A stretch of DNA of 64,000 nucleotides from Pseudomonas peradeniyensis (GCF_014268935.2 NZ_JABWRJ020000005.1:310001-374000), one strand, 5' to 3'; numbered from the stretch's first letter, positions 6,488-14,600 are shown. A program made the numbers and translations. The notes: generated by a model from the letters alone, not told the origin.

Positions 6488-7564
6488 TCACAGGTGCCGG
6501 GCAATGATTTCCAGCATGATTTCGTGGGTGCCGCCGCCGATGGCCAGCAGGCGGGCGTCGCGGTGGATGCGTTCGACCAGCGAGGGCTCGACGCAGCCGT
6601 GGGCGCCATGCAGCTGCACGGCGTCGCGGGCCAGGGTTTCCAAGGTCTGCACGGCGCTGTTCTTGGCGATGGCCACCTGGTGCGGGTCCAGGGTGCCTTC
6701 GGCCTGGCGGGCCACGCAGGTGTCGACGAACTGGCGGCTGACCGTCAGCTGCGCGTAGTGCTCGGCCAGGCGCTGGCGGATCACCGATTTGTCGAACAGC
6801 GGCTTGCCGCCGACCTGGCGGCTCTTGCACCAGTCGATGGCGGCCTGCAGGGCCATGTCGGCGCTGGTGATGGCCATCACCGCCAGGTTCAGCCGCTCCT
6901 GCTGCAGGCTGGCCTGCAGCAGGCGGCCGACGCCGCCCTTGCCGGTCAGGCGCAGCGCTGGCACGTCGACAAGCTCCAGGTCGGCCAGCGGCAGGCAGCG
7001 CCAGCCCAGGGCCTGGCGCGGGGTGTGACGGATGCCGGCGGCGGAGCCCTCGACCAGGAACAGCGCCAGGCCGTCCTCGCAGTGGCCGACCATCAGCAGC
7101 CAGTCGGCGCGGGTAGCGTTGCAGATGAACGCCTTGTGCCCATTCAACCGGTAGCCGTCGGCCTGGCGCGTGGCCCGGCACTCCAGGGCGCGCAGGTCGG
7201 AGCCGGCCTGGCGCTCGGTGATCGCCAGGGCGATGCTCTGGCGGCCGTCGAGCACCGCCGGCACCAGGTCGTGGACGATCGGGTGGCCGGTGGCCTGCAC
7301 CGCCTTGAGGCTGACGAAGTGCGAGCCCAGGCCCATGGTGATGCCCTGGGCGCCGCTGCGGGTCAGCTCCTCGATCAGCACCGCCACGGCCCGTGGGTCG
7401 TCGGGCAACTGGCGGTGGTCGTGGCCCAGGCCGAGCAGGCCGGCGGCGCCGGCCTCGCGGTTGAGCGTGGCCGGGTAGGCGCCGAGCTGCTCCCAGGCCG
7501 CCACGTTCGGCGTGATGCGCTCGCTGACGAAGGCCTGCAGGCGCTGGCGGTATGCGTCACTCAT
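6488..7564 (-). CDS. Acyl-CoA dehydrogenase (isovaleryl/citronellyl type active site)
   Basis: 358 residues covering the usual three domains. The flavin-binding signature AITERQAGSDLRALE is at residues 114-128, and the C-terminal helical domain ends with RDARLLAIGGGTHEIMLEII. The position of the MCAD catalytic Glu is Gly here (IGGGTHE, 342-348), as in isovaleryl-CoA dehydrogenases. These carry the base on helix G instead, and Glu223 in QQERLNLA fits that place. It should oxidise a branched or cyclic acyl-CoA in the cytosol with electrons passing to ETF. It is slightly short at the N terminus (family about 380). It starts 10 nt after the monooxygenase gene, in the same operon. Confidence 0.85.
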   Translation of the reverse strand: MSDAYRQRLQAFVSERITPNVAAWEQLGAYPATLNREAGAAGLLGLGHDHRQLPDDPRAVAVLIEELTRSGAQGITMGLGSHFVSLKAVQATGHPIVHDLVPAVLDGRQSIALAITERQAGSDLRALECRATRQADGYRLNGHKAFICNATRADWLLMVGHCEDGLALFLVEGSAAGIRHTPRQALGWRCLPLADLELVDVPALRLTGKGGVGRLLQASLQQERLNLAVMAITSADMALQAAIDWCKSRQVGGKPLFDKSVIRQRLAEHYAQLTVSRQFVDTCVARQAEGTLDPHQVAIAKNSAVQTLETLARDAVQLHGAHGCVEPSLVERIHRDARLLAIGGGTHEIMLEIIARHL

Positions 7565-7574
7565 GGCGATCTCC

Positions 7575-8699
7575 TCAGAACACCGTGGTCAGGGCCAGGT
7601 CGTGGAAGCGCTCGACGATCGGCCGGATCCGCGAGGAGGTCATGGCGCTGTCCTCCTCGAAGTAGTACAGGTCGGTCATGTCGCGCATCACTTCCAGCAT
7701 CACCCGCGAACGCTCGGCGGCGCGGATCTCGTAGCGCTGCAGGGCGCTGTCGAGGCGTTCGTCGCAGCAGCCGACCAGGGCCTGGGCGAGCATGAAGGCG
7801 TTCTCCAGGCCCAGGGTCAGGCCGTAGCCGAGGGTCGGCAGCATGGCGTGGATGCTGTCGCCGAGCATCACCACGCGGCCGTTCTGCCAGCAACCGGCAC
7901 CAGTCAGCGCCATCATCTTGTGGGTGAGGATCTGCTCGTGCTCGGTGGCTTGCATCATCCGCACCACATCCGGCGGCAGGTCGGCGAACAGCCGCACCAG
8001 GCCGTCGCGGTCGAGCAGCGGCTGGTTGCGGTGCTGGTAGGCGGCGAACCAGTAGCGGTACGGACGGTCGGCCGCCAGCGGGTAGGTGACCACCCGCGAG
8101 AACTCCGAGGCGAAGATCTGGCAACGGTCGGGCAGCAGCAGCGGCGAGTCGAACTCGACCATGCCGCGGCTGGCCACCAGGCCCGTGTCGTAGGGCGTCA
8201 GGCCCGGTTCCAGGCACTGGCGCACGGTGGAGCCGACGCCGTCGCTGCCGATCACCAGGTCGAAGTCTTCCTGCTCGCCGTTGCTGAAGGTGACCCGCGC
8301 CTGCTCGCCGACCTTCTCCACTTTCTCGCAGCCCATCTGGTAGCGGATCTGCCCGGGGGCCAGGCGTTCGCGCAGCAGGCCGAACAGCTCGGGACGCGGG
8401 AACATCACCGCCGGCGCCGGGATCCCCAGGCCGTCCGGGCGCACCGGCTGGCTGTGGATCAGGCGACCGTCGCGGCCATGGGTGTCGAGGAACTCGATGG
8501 CCTTGCCGCGGCCGATGAACCCGGTGTCGTTGAACAGGAAGCGCAGCACCTGCACGCCCTGGGGCCAGACGTAGATGCCGGTGCCCGAGTCGCGCGGGCC
8601 ATGGGCCCGCTCGTACACCGTGGCCTCGAGGCCGAAGCGCTTGAGAATCAGGGCGCAGGCCAAGCCATTGAGGCCGGCGCCGATGATCGCGATCTTCAT
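7575..8699 (-). CDS. FAD-dependent aromatic-type monooxygenase
   Basis: 374 residues, class A flavoprotein hydroxylase (PHBH fold). Rossmann motif GAGLNG is at residues 7-12, the DG motif GSDGVGSTVR at 151-160, and the GD motif GDSIHAMLPTLGYGLTLGLENA begins at 280. The early segment GTGIYVWPQGVQVL is similar in style to HpxO-type urate hydroxylases and to enzymes acting on small electron-rich heterocycles. It would use NAD(P)H and O2 to hydroxylate an activated, probably aromatic or enolic, ring. The ATG overlaps the asnB-like stop by 4 nt (ATGA), giving translational coupling. The open frame extends 22 codons upstream inside asnB but has no better start. Confidence 0.85.
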   Translation of the reverse strand: MKIAIIGAGLNGLACALILKRFGLEATVYERAHGPRDSGTGIYVWPQGVQVLRFLFNDTGFIGRGKAIEFLDTHGRDGRLIHSQPVRPDGLGIPAPAVMFPRPELFGLLRERLAPGQIRYQMGCEKVEKVGEQARVTFSNGEQEDFDLVIGSDGVGSTVRQCLEPGLTPYDTGLVASRGMVEFDSPLLLPDRCQIFASEFSRVVTYPLAADRPYRYWFAAYQHRNQPLLDRDGLVRLFADLPPDVVRMMQATEHEQILTHKMMALTGAGCWQNGRVVMLGDSIHAMLPTLGYGLTLGLENAFMLAQALVGCCDERLDSALQRYEIRAAERSRVMLEVMRDMTDLYYFEEDSAMTSSRIRPIVERFHDLALTTVF

Positions 8700-10639
8700 G
8701 CGGCCACCTCGCTCAAGGTGTTCCAGCTCTGGCCGCTCATGCGGTAGCGGCGCTGCAGCAGGCACAGGCTGGTCAGCTCCATCAGCATCGGGTCGAGCAG
8801 GCCCTGTTCCTGGGCGCTGAGGGTCGGCAGCTGCTTGAGCAGGGTGCGGACCTTGGCCGCGTCGAAGAACGGCAGCGCGTCCAGGTCACGGCTGTGCAGG
8901 GTGTCCTGCACCAGCTGCCACAGGCGGCCTTGCTGCTGCAGGGTGGCCGGCGGGGCGCGGAAGTAGTGCTTCTTGCGCTCGTACAGGGCCTTGGGCAGGT
9001 AAGGGCGCATGGCTTCGCGGAACACGTACTTCTCGGTGGCGCCGCGCACCTTCATCCACACCGGCAGCTGGCAGGCCAGTTCGACCACGTGGTGGTCGAG
9101 CAACGGCACGCGGCCTTCGATGCTGTTGGCCATCTCCATGCGGTCGCCCAGGGTGGTGAGGACGAAGTTCGGCAGGTACGACTTGGCCCACAGGTACATG
9201 GAGTTGTGCACCGGGTCGCGGTCGGCGAGCTTGCCGTGGTCGAGGCGGTCGAAGAACTGGCGGTACGGGTCGACACCGCTGAAGTGGTCGCGGAAGTCGC
9301 CGCGGTACAGGCTCTCCAGGGCCTTGAACCAGCCGGCCTGGTTGTCCAGCCACGACACGCCGTGCTTGAGTTGATCGACCATCCAGTGGATGTCGTGGGG
9401 CATGTGCGCGTTGGTGTAGCCCTGCTCGTTGGCCTGAATGCGCTGGCGCAGCAGGTCGATGACTTTCGGGTCTTGTTGTTCGTTGTTGTACAGCAGCATG
9501 TCGCGGCGGAAGTGCGGGTAGCCGGCGAACACTTCGTCGGCGCCTTCGCCGGTCAGCACCACCTTCAGGCCGGCCTTGCGCACTTCCTTGCTGAGGATGT
9601 ACTTGGCCACGCCGTGGGCGTTGAAGAACGGCGTCTCGTTGTGCCACACCGCCTGCTCGAAGTTGTCCGCCAGGTCGTCCTGGGTGATCTCGATGGTGTG
9701 GAAGCGCGCGCCGTTGTGCTCGGCGGCCATGCGCGCGAAACGGTTCTCGTCGTAGTCGTCCATGTCGGTGAACGACAGGTTGAAGGCGTCCAGCGGCTCG
9801 CCCTTGAGGGCGGTGGCCATGCCCAGCATCGCCGAGGAGTCGATGCCGCCGCTCAGGTACACGCCCATCGGCACGTCGGCGCGCAGGCGCAGGCGCACGG
9901 CTTCCTCGATGGCGGCGCGCACGGCTTCGATCATGCCGGCCTCGTCGCTCGGCGCCGGGGTGTCGCGGCGGGCGAATTCCATGTCCCAGTAGCGGCCGCT
10001 GTGCAGGCCGCCGTGGTCGACCATTACCCAGCAGCCCGGCTGCACGCTGCGCACGCCTTCGAACAGGGTGTGGTCGCGCAGGTAGAAGGCGCGGCTGGCG
10101 TAGGCGTTCTCGTCCCAGGTCGGGTTGACGCCGGCGGCCAGCAGGGCCTTGATCTCGGAGGCGAAGTACCAGTTGCCTTCATGCTGGGTGTAGAACAGCG
10201 GCTTGATGCCCAGGCGGTCGCGCACCGCCAGCATCAGGCGGCGACGGCGGTCGAACAGGACCATGGCGAACTCGCCGCGCAACTCCTTGAGCCCGGCCAT
10301 GCCGGAGCGGCGGTACAGGTGCAGGGCGATCTCGCTGTCCGAGGCGGTCTTGAAGATCGCGCCTTCGGCCTGCAGCTCGGTACGGATGCGCTCGTGGTCG
10401 TAGAACTCGCCGTTGACGATCACCGCCAGGTCGCCTTCGTCGGCGACGATCGGCTGCATGCCGTTGTCCAGGCCGATGATGCTCAGGCGGGTGTGGCCGA
10501 GCACGGCGCGCTCGCCCGGGTCACGCCACAGGCTGTGCTCGTCCGGGCCGCGGTGGTTGATGGCGGCCAGGGCGTCGAGGATCGACTGGTCGCTGATGCT
10601 GTTGCGTTTGGACTGGTAGACACCGATGAAACCACACAT
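8696..10639 (-). CDS. AsnB-type glutamine-dependent amidotransferase
   Basis: 647 residues. Cys2 is the glutaminase nucleophile (MCGFIGVY), with NGEFY (77-81) and DSE (101-103) completing the class II amidotransferase site. The synthetase domain starts near 235 with PP-loop SGGIDSS at 263-269, which adenylates a carboxylate using ATP, and TGEGADEVFAGYPHFRRD follows. Length and layout match AsnB-family proteins of secondary metabolism as well as true asparagine synthetase. It is embedded in an operon of CoA-ester enzymes, so I infer that it amidates a pathway carboxylate rather than aspartate; a housekeeping asparagine synthetase is the alternative. Ribosome-binding site AAGGA lies 7 nt before the ATG. 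Confidence 0.85.
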   Translation of the reverse strand: MCGFIGVYQSKRNSISDQSILDALAAINHRGPDEHSLWRDPGERAVLGHTRLSIIGLDNGMQPIVADEGDLAVIVNGEFYDHERIRTELQAEGAIFKTASDSEIALHLYRRSGMAGLKELRGEFAMVLFDRRRRLMLAVRDRLGIKPLFYTQHEGNWYFASEIKALLAAGVNPTWDENAYASRAFYLRDHTLFEGVRSVQPGCWVMVDHGGLHSGRYWDMEFARRDTPAPSDEAGMIEAVRAAIEEAVRLRLRADVPMGVYLSGGIDSSAMLGMATALKGEPLDAFNLSFTDMDDYDENRFARMAAEHNGARFHTIEITQDDLADNFEQAVWHNETPFFNAHGVAKYILSKEVRKAGLKVVLTGEGADEVFAGYPHFRRDMLLYNNEQQDPKVIDLLRQRIQANEQGYTNAHMPHDIHWMVDQLKHGVSWLDNQAGWFKALESLYRGDFRDHFSGVDPYRQFFDRLDHGKLADRDPVHNSMYLWAKSYLPNFVLTTLGDRMEMANSIEGRVPLLDHHVVELACQLPVWMKVRGATEKYVFREAMRPYLPKALYERKKHYFRAPPATLQQQGRLWQLVQDTLHSRDLDALPFFDAAKVRTLLKQLPTLSAQEQGLLDPMLMELTSLCLLQRRYRMSGQSWNTLSEVAA

Positions 10640-10719
10640 GGCAAAATCCTTTTCTCATAGGTCGGGCGTCGTCGGCGACGCCGGAACGGCGCGGGCTTCG
10701 TGGTCCGCGCACCCAGGGT

Positions 10720-11502
10720 TCATTGCGCCCAGTCGGGGCGGCTGCGTTCGAAGAAAGCGGCAAGACCGTGCTGGCCCTCGCTGGAGGTGCGCAGGCGGGC
10801 GATCAGCTGCAGGTTGCAACCCTGCTCGTCGAGCAGGTGGTCGCGGCCTGCCAGGCGCGCCAGCATCTGCTTGATCTCGCGACTGGCCTGGGGGCCGGTC
10901 TGCAGCAGGGTGGCCAGCCAGCGGTCGCGGGCTTGCTCCAGCTCGGCGGCGGGCACCAGGCGGTGGACCAGCTGCAGGCGCAGCGCGTCCTCGCCGCCGA
11001 ACACCTCGGCCGAGAGCATGTAGCGCCGTGCCTGGCGCACGCCCATGGCGCGCACCACGTAGGGGCTGATCAAGGCCGGGGCCAGGCCCAGGCGCGCCTC
11101 GCTGAAGCAGAACCGCGCATCCTCGGCGGCCAGCACGTGGTCGGCGCAGCACAGCAGGCCCAGGGCCCCGCCGAACACCGCGCCGCGGGCCAGCATCAGC
11201 ACCGGCACCGGGAAGTCGTCCAGGCGCTGCAGGACGTTGGCCAGCAGGCTGGCGTCCTCCAGGTTGCGCGCATGGTCGAAGTCGCGGCTGCGGCGCATCC
11301 ACTCCAGGTCCGCCCCGGTGCACAGGTGCTCGCCGGCGCCGTCGAGCACCAGGGCGCGCAGCCCCGGGTGCTCGGCGAGGGCCTGCAGCTGCTCGTGCAA
11401 GGCCCCGAGCAGGGCCTCGTCGAGGGCGTTGCCGGCATGCGGACGGTTCAGGGTCAGGCAGGCGACCGCGGGTTGCGGCCAGCTCAGCAGCACGTCGCTC
11501 AT
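10720..11502 (-). CDS. Enoyl-CoA hydratase, methylglutaconyl-CoA hydratase (LiuC)-like
   Basis: 260 residues, crotonase fold. Oxyanion-hole segments are HLCTGADLEWM and GAVFGGALGLLCCAD. The stretch FCFSEARLGLAPALISPYVV closely follows the pattern I know from LiuC, the leucine-degradation methylglutaconyl-CoA hydratase. As in LiuC, the first classical catalytic Glu (GGGxE) is not conserved while the second (SEARLG) is. It lies 5 nt downstream of an HMG-CoA synthase gene, so the expected reaction is dehydration of HMG-CoA to 3-methylglutaconyl-CoA, the reverse of leucine breakdown. Start is the ATG at 11502; the open frame runs 22 codons further upstream into the mvaS-like gene. Confidence 0.85.
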   Translation of the reverse strand: MSDVLLSWPQPAVACLTLNRPHAGNALDEALLGALHEQLQALAEHPGLRALVLDGAGEHLCTGADLEWMRRSRDFDHARNLEDASLLANVLQRLDDFPVPVLMLARGAVFGGALGLLCCADHVLAAEDARFCFSEARLGLAPALISPYVVRAMGVRQARRYMLSAEVFGGEDALRLQLVHRLVPAAELEQARDRWLATLLQTGPQASREIKQMLARLAGRDHLLDEQGCNLQLIARLRTSSEGQHGLAAFFERSRPDWAQ

Positions 11503-11507
11503 GGTCG

Positions 11508-12695
11508 TCAGCTCGCCATCTTCAGGGACAGGGCGGTGCTCTCGTACTGACGGCGATAGCCCTCGCAACCGCCGTAGCGGAACGCGCCGCCGGTGACGTA
11601 CGGCGTGCTGTAGTCGGCCACGGCCGGGTGGTTGTCGCCGTAGAACCAGCTGCTGTACTGCTCATGGCCCAGGCGGGTGCGGCTGGCCAGCATGCGCGCA
11701 TGCGCCTTGCGCCGCGAATGGGCCTGGTAGCCCGGCACCACGGTGGCGCTGAAGAACTCGCCGACGCTGCCCGAACCGTAGCTGAACAGGCCGATGTTGC
11801 GCCCGGTCAGGTCCTCGTCGCTGTTGTCCAGCAGCGACAGCAGGGCGATGTACAGCGAGGCGGTGTAGCAGTTGCCGATGGCCTTGCCGTACAGCTGGCT
11901 GGTGGAGTAGGCCTTCTCGCCCAGGGCCTTGGCTGCTTCAGGCTCGATCGCCTCGAACACCGAGAAGGCTTTCTTCGCCATCTTGGTGAACGGCTGGTGG
12001 AAGCACAGGAAACTCATGTCTTCCAGGCCCAGGCCGCCGTCGGCGCGGTAGCTCTGCCAGGCGTTGCGCAGCGACTCCAGGTAGACCTCGATCGACAGCT
12101 TGCCGTCGACCAGCGCGGTGCTGCGCAGGTTCGGCCGCCAGAAGTCCGAGACGTCCAGGCTGTAGCGGCCCTGGTGCGGATGCAGTTCCAGCAGGCGCGG
12201 GTTCTCGGCCACGATCATGGCCACGGCGCCGGCGCCCTGGGTGCATTCGCCCTCGGAGTTCTGCTCGTAGCGGGCGATGTCGGTGGCGATCACCAGTACC
12301 TTCTCGTGAGGACGCTGGGCGACCAGCGCACGGGCCATCTGCAAGCCGGCGGTGGCGCCGTAGCAGGCCTGCTTGAACTCCACCACGCGGCAGTCGGCGC
12401 GCAGGCCGAGCAGGCTGTGGACGAACAGGCCGGCGGCCTTGGACTGGTCGATGCCGCTCTCGGTGGCGAGGATCACCGTGGCGATCGAGGCGCGGGTGGC
12501 GTCATCGAGCAGTGGCAGGGCGGCGTTGGCCGCCAGGGTCACGATGTCTTCGTCCGGGGCCGGCACGGCCATGAACTCCTGGCCGATGCCGACCAGGTAT
12601 TTCTGCGGATCGATACCATGCCGTTCGGCAAGTTCTTCCAGTGCGAAAAAGTGTTGCGGTACAGACAGCCCAATATCATCAATGCCGATTTTCAT
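11508..12695 (-). CDS. mvaS: Hydroxymethylglutaryl-CoA synthase (MvaS type)
   Basis: 395 residues, thiolase-like fold, condensing acetyl-CoA with acetoacetyl-CoA to HMG-CoA. All three catalytic residues are present and, counted from the ATG at 12695, fall at the numbers known for Staphylococcus MvaS: Glu79 (ATESGID), Cys111 (FKQACYGAT) and His233 (CFHQPFTKM). It resembles free-standing mevalonate-type synthases rather than the PKS beta-branching HCS clade: no PKS, ACP or decarboxylating KS is nearby. No HMG-CoA reductase is present either, as expected in a pseudomonad using the MEP isoprenoid route. It is the first gene of the six-gene operon, behind an AT-rich promoter region. A TTG four codons upstream is an alternative start. 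Confidence 0.9.
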   Translation of the reverse strand: MKIGIDDIGLSVPQHFFALEELAERHGIDPQKYLVGIGQEFMAVPAPDEDIVTLAANAALPLLDDATRASIATVILATESGIDQSKAAGLFVHSLLGLRADCRVVEFKQACYGATAGLQMARALVAQRPHEKVLVIATDIARYEQNSEGECTQGAGAVAMIVAENPRLLELHPHQGRYSLDVSDFWRPNLRSTALVDGKLSIEVYLESLRNAWQSYRADGGLGLEDMSFLCFHQPFTKMAKKAFSVFEAIEPEAAKALGEKAYSTSQLYGKAIGNCYTASLYIALLSLLDNSDEDLTGRNIGLFSYGSGSVGEFFSATVVPGYQAHSRRKAHARMLASRTRLGHEQYSSWFYGDNHPAVADYSTPYVTGGAFRYGGCEGYRRQYESTALSLKMAS

Positions 12696-13277
12696 GTGTA
12701 TGCCCAATTATTTTTCACTGTTGAAAAAATCCCAAAATACACAACCGGTCTTGTTGTTCCGGTGCCAGACCCTGCTGGCCATTTAATTATTGCGGCTGAA
12801 GCTTTTGCCAAAAAAAGCGAATAATTCCGATGGGATTGATGACGCCTGTTCATGGTTTTTCAGGCGGGAAAGTTAAAGGTTTATTTATCGCGCGCAGGCG
12901 CATGCCCCGTGATTCCACGCGGCTTGCGCAAAGGGGTGAAGGGCAGATTGTCGAACAATAGGGCAATTAGAATTTTCAATTGTTTTAATATGAAAATTTT
13001 ATGGCGGTGTTGTCGCCGGATTGACCTGTTGTTTTGGCTATATATTTATGCCGTATCGCTTGTGCATATCTGCATGGTCGGGACTTCCTTGTCCGTTATT
13101 CATCCATTAGTGCCGGGCACCGTGAGGGAGGTTGTTGTCGCATGAACCGCGCCGGGCGAATAGTGACAAAAAGTGCGCGCATCGCGGCATGGTCTTCATG
13201 TGTCGTGCGCAGCTGTGGTACAACGCCGCAGGACACAGGATTCGTCGCCCGGCTTTCGGGTACACAAGGAGGTAGTG
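12696..13277. promoter_or_regulatory. AT-rich divergent promoter region of mvaS operon and lysR
   Basis: 582 bp without a convincing gene. The part at 12700-13080 is clearly AT-richer than the flanking coding DNA, which suggests a regulated promoter and possible silencing by MvaT/H-NS-type proteins. The side towards lysR returns to normal composition. It must hold the promoters for both divergent units. Confidence 0.65.
12971..12998. promoter_or_regulatory. Candidate operator palindrome (AATTTTCA-N12-TGAAAATT)
   Basis: A perfect 8-bp inverted repeat with a 12-nt spacer in the divergent promoter region between the HMG-CoA synthase operon and lysR. It is a reasonable LysR-type operator candidate by position and symmetry, but AT-rich DNA gives such repeats by chance. 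Confidence 0.35.
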
Positions 13278-14180
13278 GTGTTTTCCAAGATCAGTCTCGA
13301 TCAGTGGCGCGCGTTCGTCTGCACGGTCGAGTGCGGCGGTTTCCAGCAGGCCGGCGAGCACATGTACAAGTCGCAGTCGGCCATCAGCCACTCGGTCAAC
13401 CGCATGGAAATGCTCCTGGGCCAGGAGCTGTTTATCATCGAGGGCCGCAAGGCCGTGCTCACCTCCCTGGGCAAGGCCCTGCTGCCCCAGGCCAAGCACC
13501 TGCTGGGCGCGGCGCAGAAGCTCGAGCACCTGGCCAACCAGTACCAGCCCGGGCTGTTCACCGAGCAGGCGCTGGCGGTGGATGTACTGTTCCCCATCGA
13601 GTTGCTGCAGCAGGCATTGCAGGAGTTTGCCCTGGAGTACAAGGATCACCGTATCCGCCTGTACGAGACGGCGTTGTCCGGGGCCCGGGAGCTGCTGGAG
13701 GATGGCAAGGTCGAGCTGGGTATCGCCAGCAGCCTGCCTTCCGGCTACCTGCAGGAGTTCCTGCTCAATGTCTCGCTGGTCTGCGTGGTGGGGGCCAGCC
13801 ACCCGCTGAGCGAGGCGCAGGGGGAGTTGAGCCTGGACGACATGAAGAACCACCGGCAGGTGGTGATCCGCGATTCCGGCACGCGCAATTCGCAGAACAG
13901 CGGCTGGCTGGGGACCTCGCAGCGCTGGACTGTGAGCAGCCTGGCGGCGGCCGAGAGCTTCGTCGAGCGGGGGATGGGCTTTGCCTGGTTGCCGGAGCAT
14001 CGGGTGCAGCAGGGGTTGGCGCAAGGGCGGCTGGTGCGGGTCAACCTGCAGCATCAGCGGGAGCGGGAGGTGCCGATGTACATGGGGTATCCCGAGGAGT
14101 ACCGGCACAGTCCCGAGGTGCGGTTGCTGGCGCAGATACTGCGGGAGCGGTGTCGGGAGTATCGGCCTGTAGTTGCTTGA
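13278..14180 (+). CDS. LysR-family transcriptional regulator
   Basis: 300 residues from the GTG at 13278, preceded by AAGGAGG at 13266-13272; the upstream extension of the frame is not protein-like. Winged HTH at about residues 5-65 (LDQWRAFVCTVECGGFQQAG, then YKSQSAISHSVNRMEMLLGQ), then a two-lobed effector domain (AVDVLFPIELLQQALQEF; LGIASSLPSGYLQE; VERGMGFAWLPEHRV). LysR proteins usually control the divergent neighbour in response to a pathway metabolite, so the mvaS-asnB operon is the likely target. It is followed by a terminator-like hairpin. Confidence 0.9.
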   Translation: MFSKISLDQWRAFVCTVECGGFQQAGEHMYKSQSAISHSVNRMEMLLGQELFIIEGRKAVLTSLGKALLPQAKHLLGAAQKLEHLANQYQPGLFTEQALAVDVLFPIELLQQALQEFALEYKDHRIRLYETALSGARELLEDGKVELGIASSLPSGYLQEFLLNVSLVCVVGASHPLSEAQGELSLDDMKNHRQVVIRDSGTRNSQNSGWLGTSQRWTVSSLAAAESFVERGMGFAWLPEHRVQQGLAQGRLVRVNLQHQREREVPMYMGYPEEYRHSPEVRLLAQILRERCREYRPVVA

Positions 14181-14248
14181 AGGATCGTGGGTGGTGGTTT
14201 CGAGGGATGTAGGCGCATTCATTTGTGATGTCGACGCTTAGTCACCTT

Positions 14249-14293
14249 TCCGCCCTTACGGCGGGTTCCTTTTTGAAGCATCAAAAAGGAACC
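14249..14293 (+). terminator. Tandem hairpins after lysR
   Basis: CCGCC-CTTAC-GGCGG followed by TTCCTTTTT gives a rho-independent terminator. Immediately adjoining is a perfect hairpin, GGTTCCTTTTTGA and TCAAAAAGGAACC with a 4-nt loop. The second hairpin begins the non-coding repeat described next. Confidence 0.65.
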
Positions 14294-14600
14294 AAAAAAT
14301 GCTCGCTCCATTCATCCGGCCCTCCGCTTCGCTCCGGGTCCCCTCACTCCGGCCTTGCTCCCGGGAGGACCGCGCTGAACGCCCCATCCTGGGGCGCAGC
14401 GCTTGACGGGCATCCATGCCCGTCACCTCCCTTCGCAAGGCCTGCGTTCGGCCTCCTGAAGTCGCGAAGTTACGGGCGGCGCCTGGGCTGGTGCAGCTAT
14501 CGCTAGTTGCTGTTTGGTGAACTCTTGATCGCCATCGCGGGGTTGCTCGCAATCCGGGTCTTGCCCGGCCATGCTTGCTCATTTTCCAGGTAAGACATTT
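14294..14600. repeat. Probable dispersed non-coding element
   Basis: About 300 bp without a supportable gene and rich in short inverted repeats (CTCCGCTTCGCTCCGGG, GACGGGCATCCATGCCCGTC, CCCCATCCTGGGGCG). I recall very similar text after GGTTCCTTTTTGAAGC hairpins at many places in Pseudomonas genomes, so I call it a dispersed element. Only one copy is in this window, so repetition cannot be verified here. Confidence 0.45.

Noticed and set aside
6477..7181. N-terminal extension of the thioesterase into a 380-codon frame
   Set aside because: The extra 235 codons are antisense-like, Arg/Pro-rich and overlap the acyl-CoA dehydrogenase. The hotdog domain begins at the well-placed ATG at 6476.
8894..10660. 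588-codon open frame opposite the asnB-like gene
   Set aside because: Antisense shadow of a real gene in GC-rich DNA. Its translation is low-complexity (Val/His/Gln/Ala-rich) with no domain, while the minus-strand frame has complete AsnB motifs.
11508..12695. HMG-CoA synthase as a PKS beta-branching (HCS) cassette member
   Set aside because: No ACP, decarboxylating ketosynthase, PKS or second enoyl-CoA hydratase is nearby, and the sequence follows mevalonate-type MvaS numbering.
14225..14582. Short ORFs on both strands after lysR
   Set aside because: They fall in a hairpin-rich non-coding element and have no protein features.
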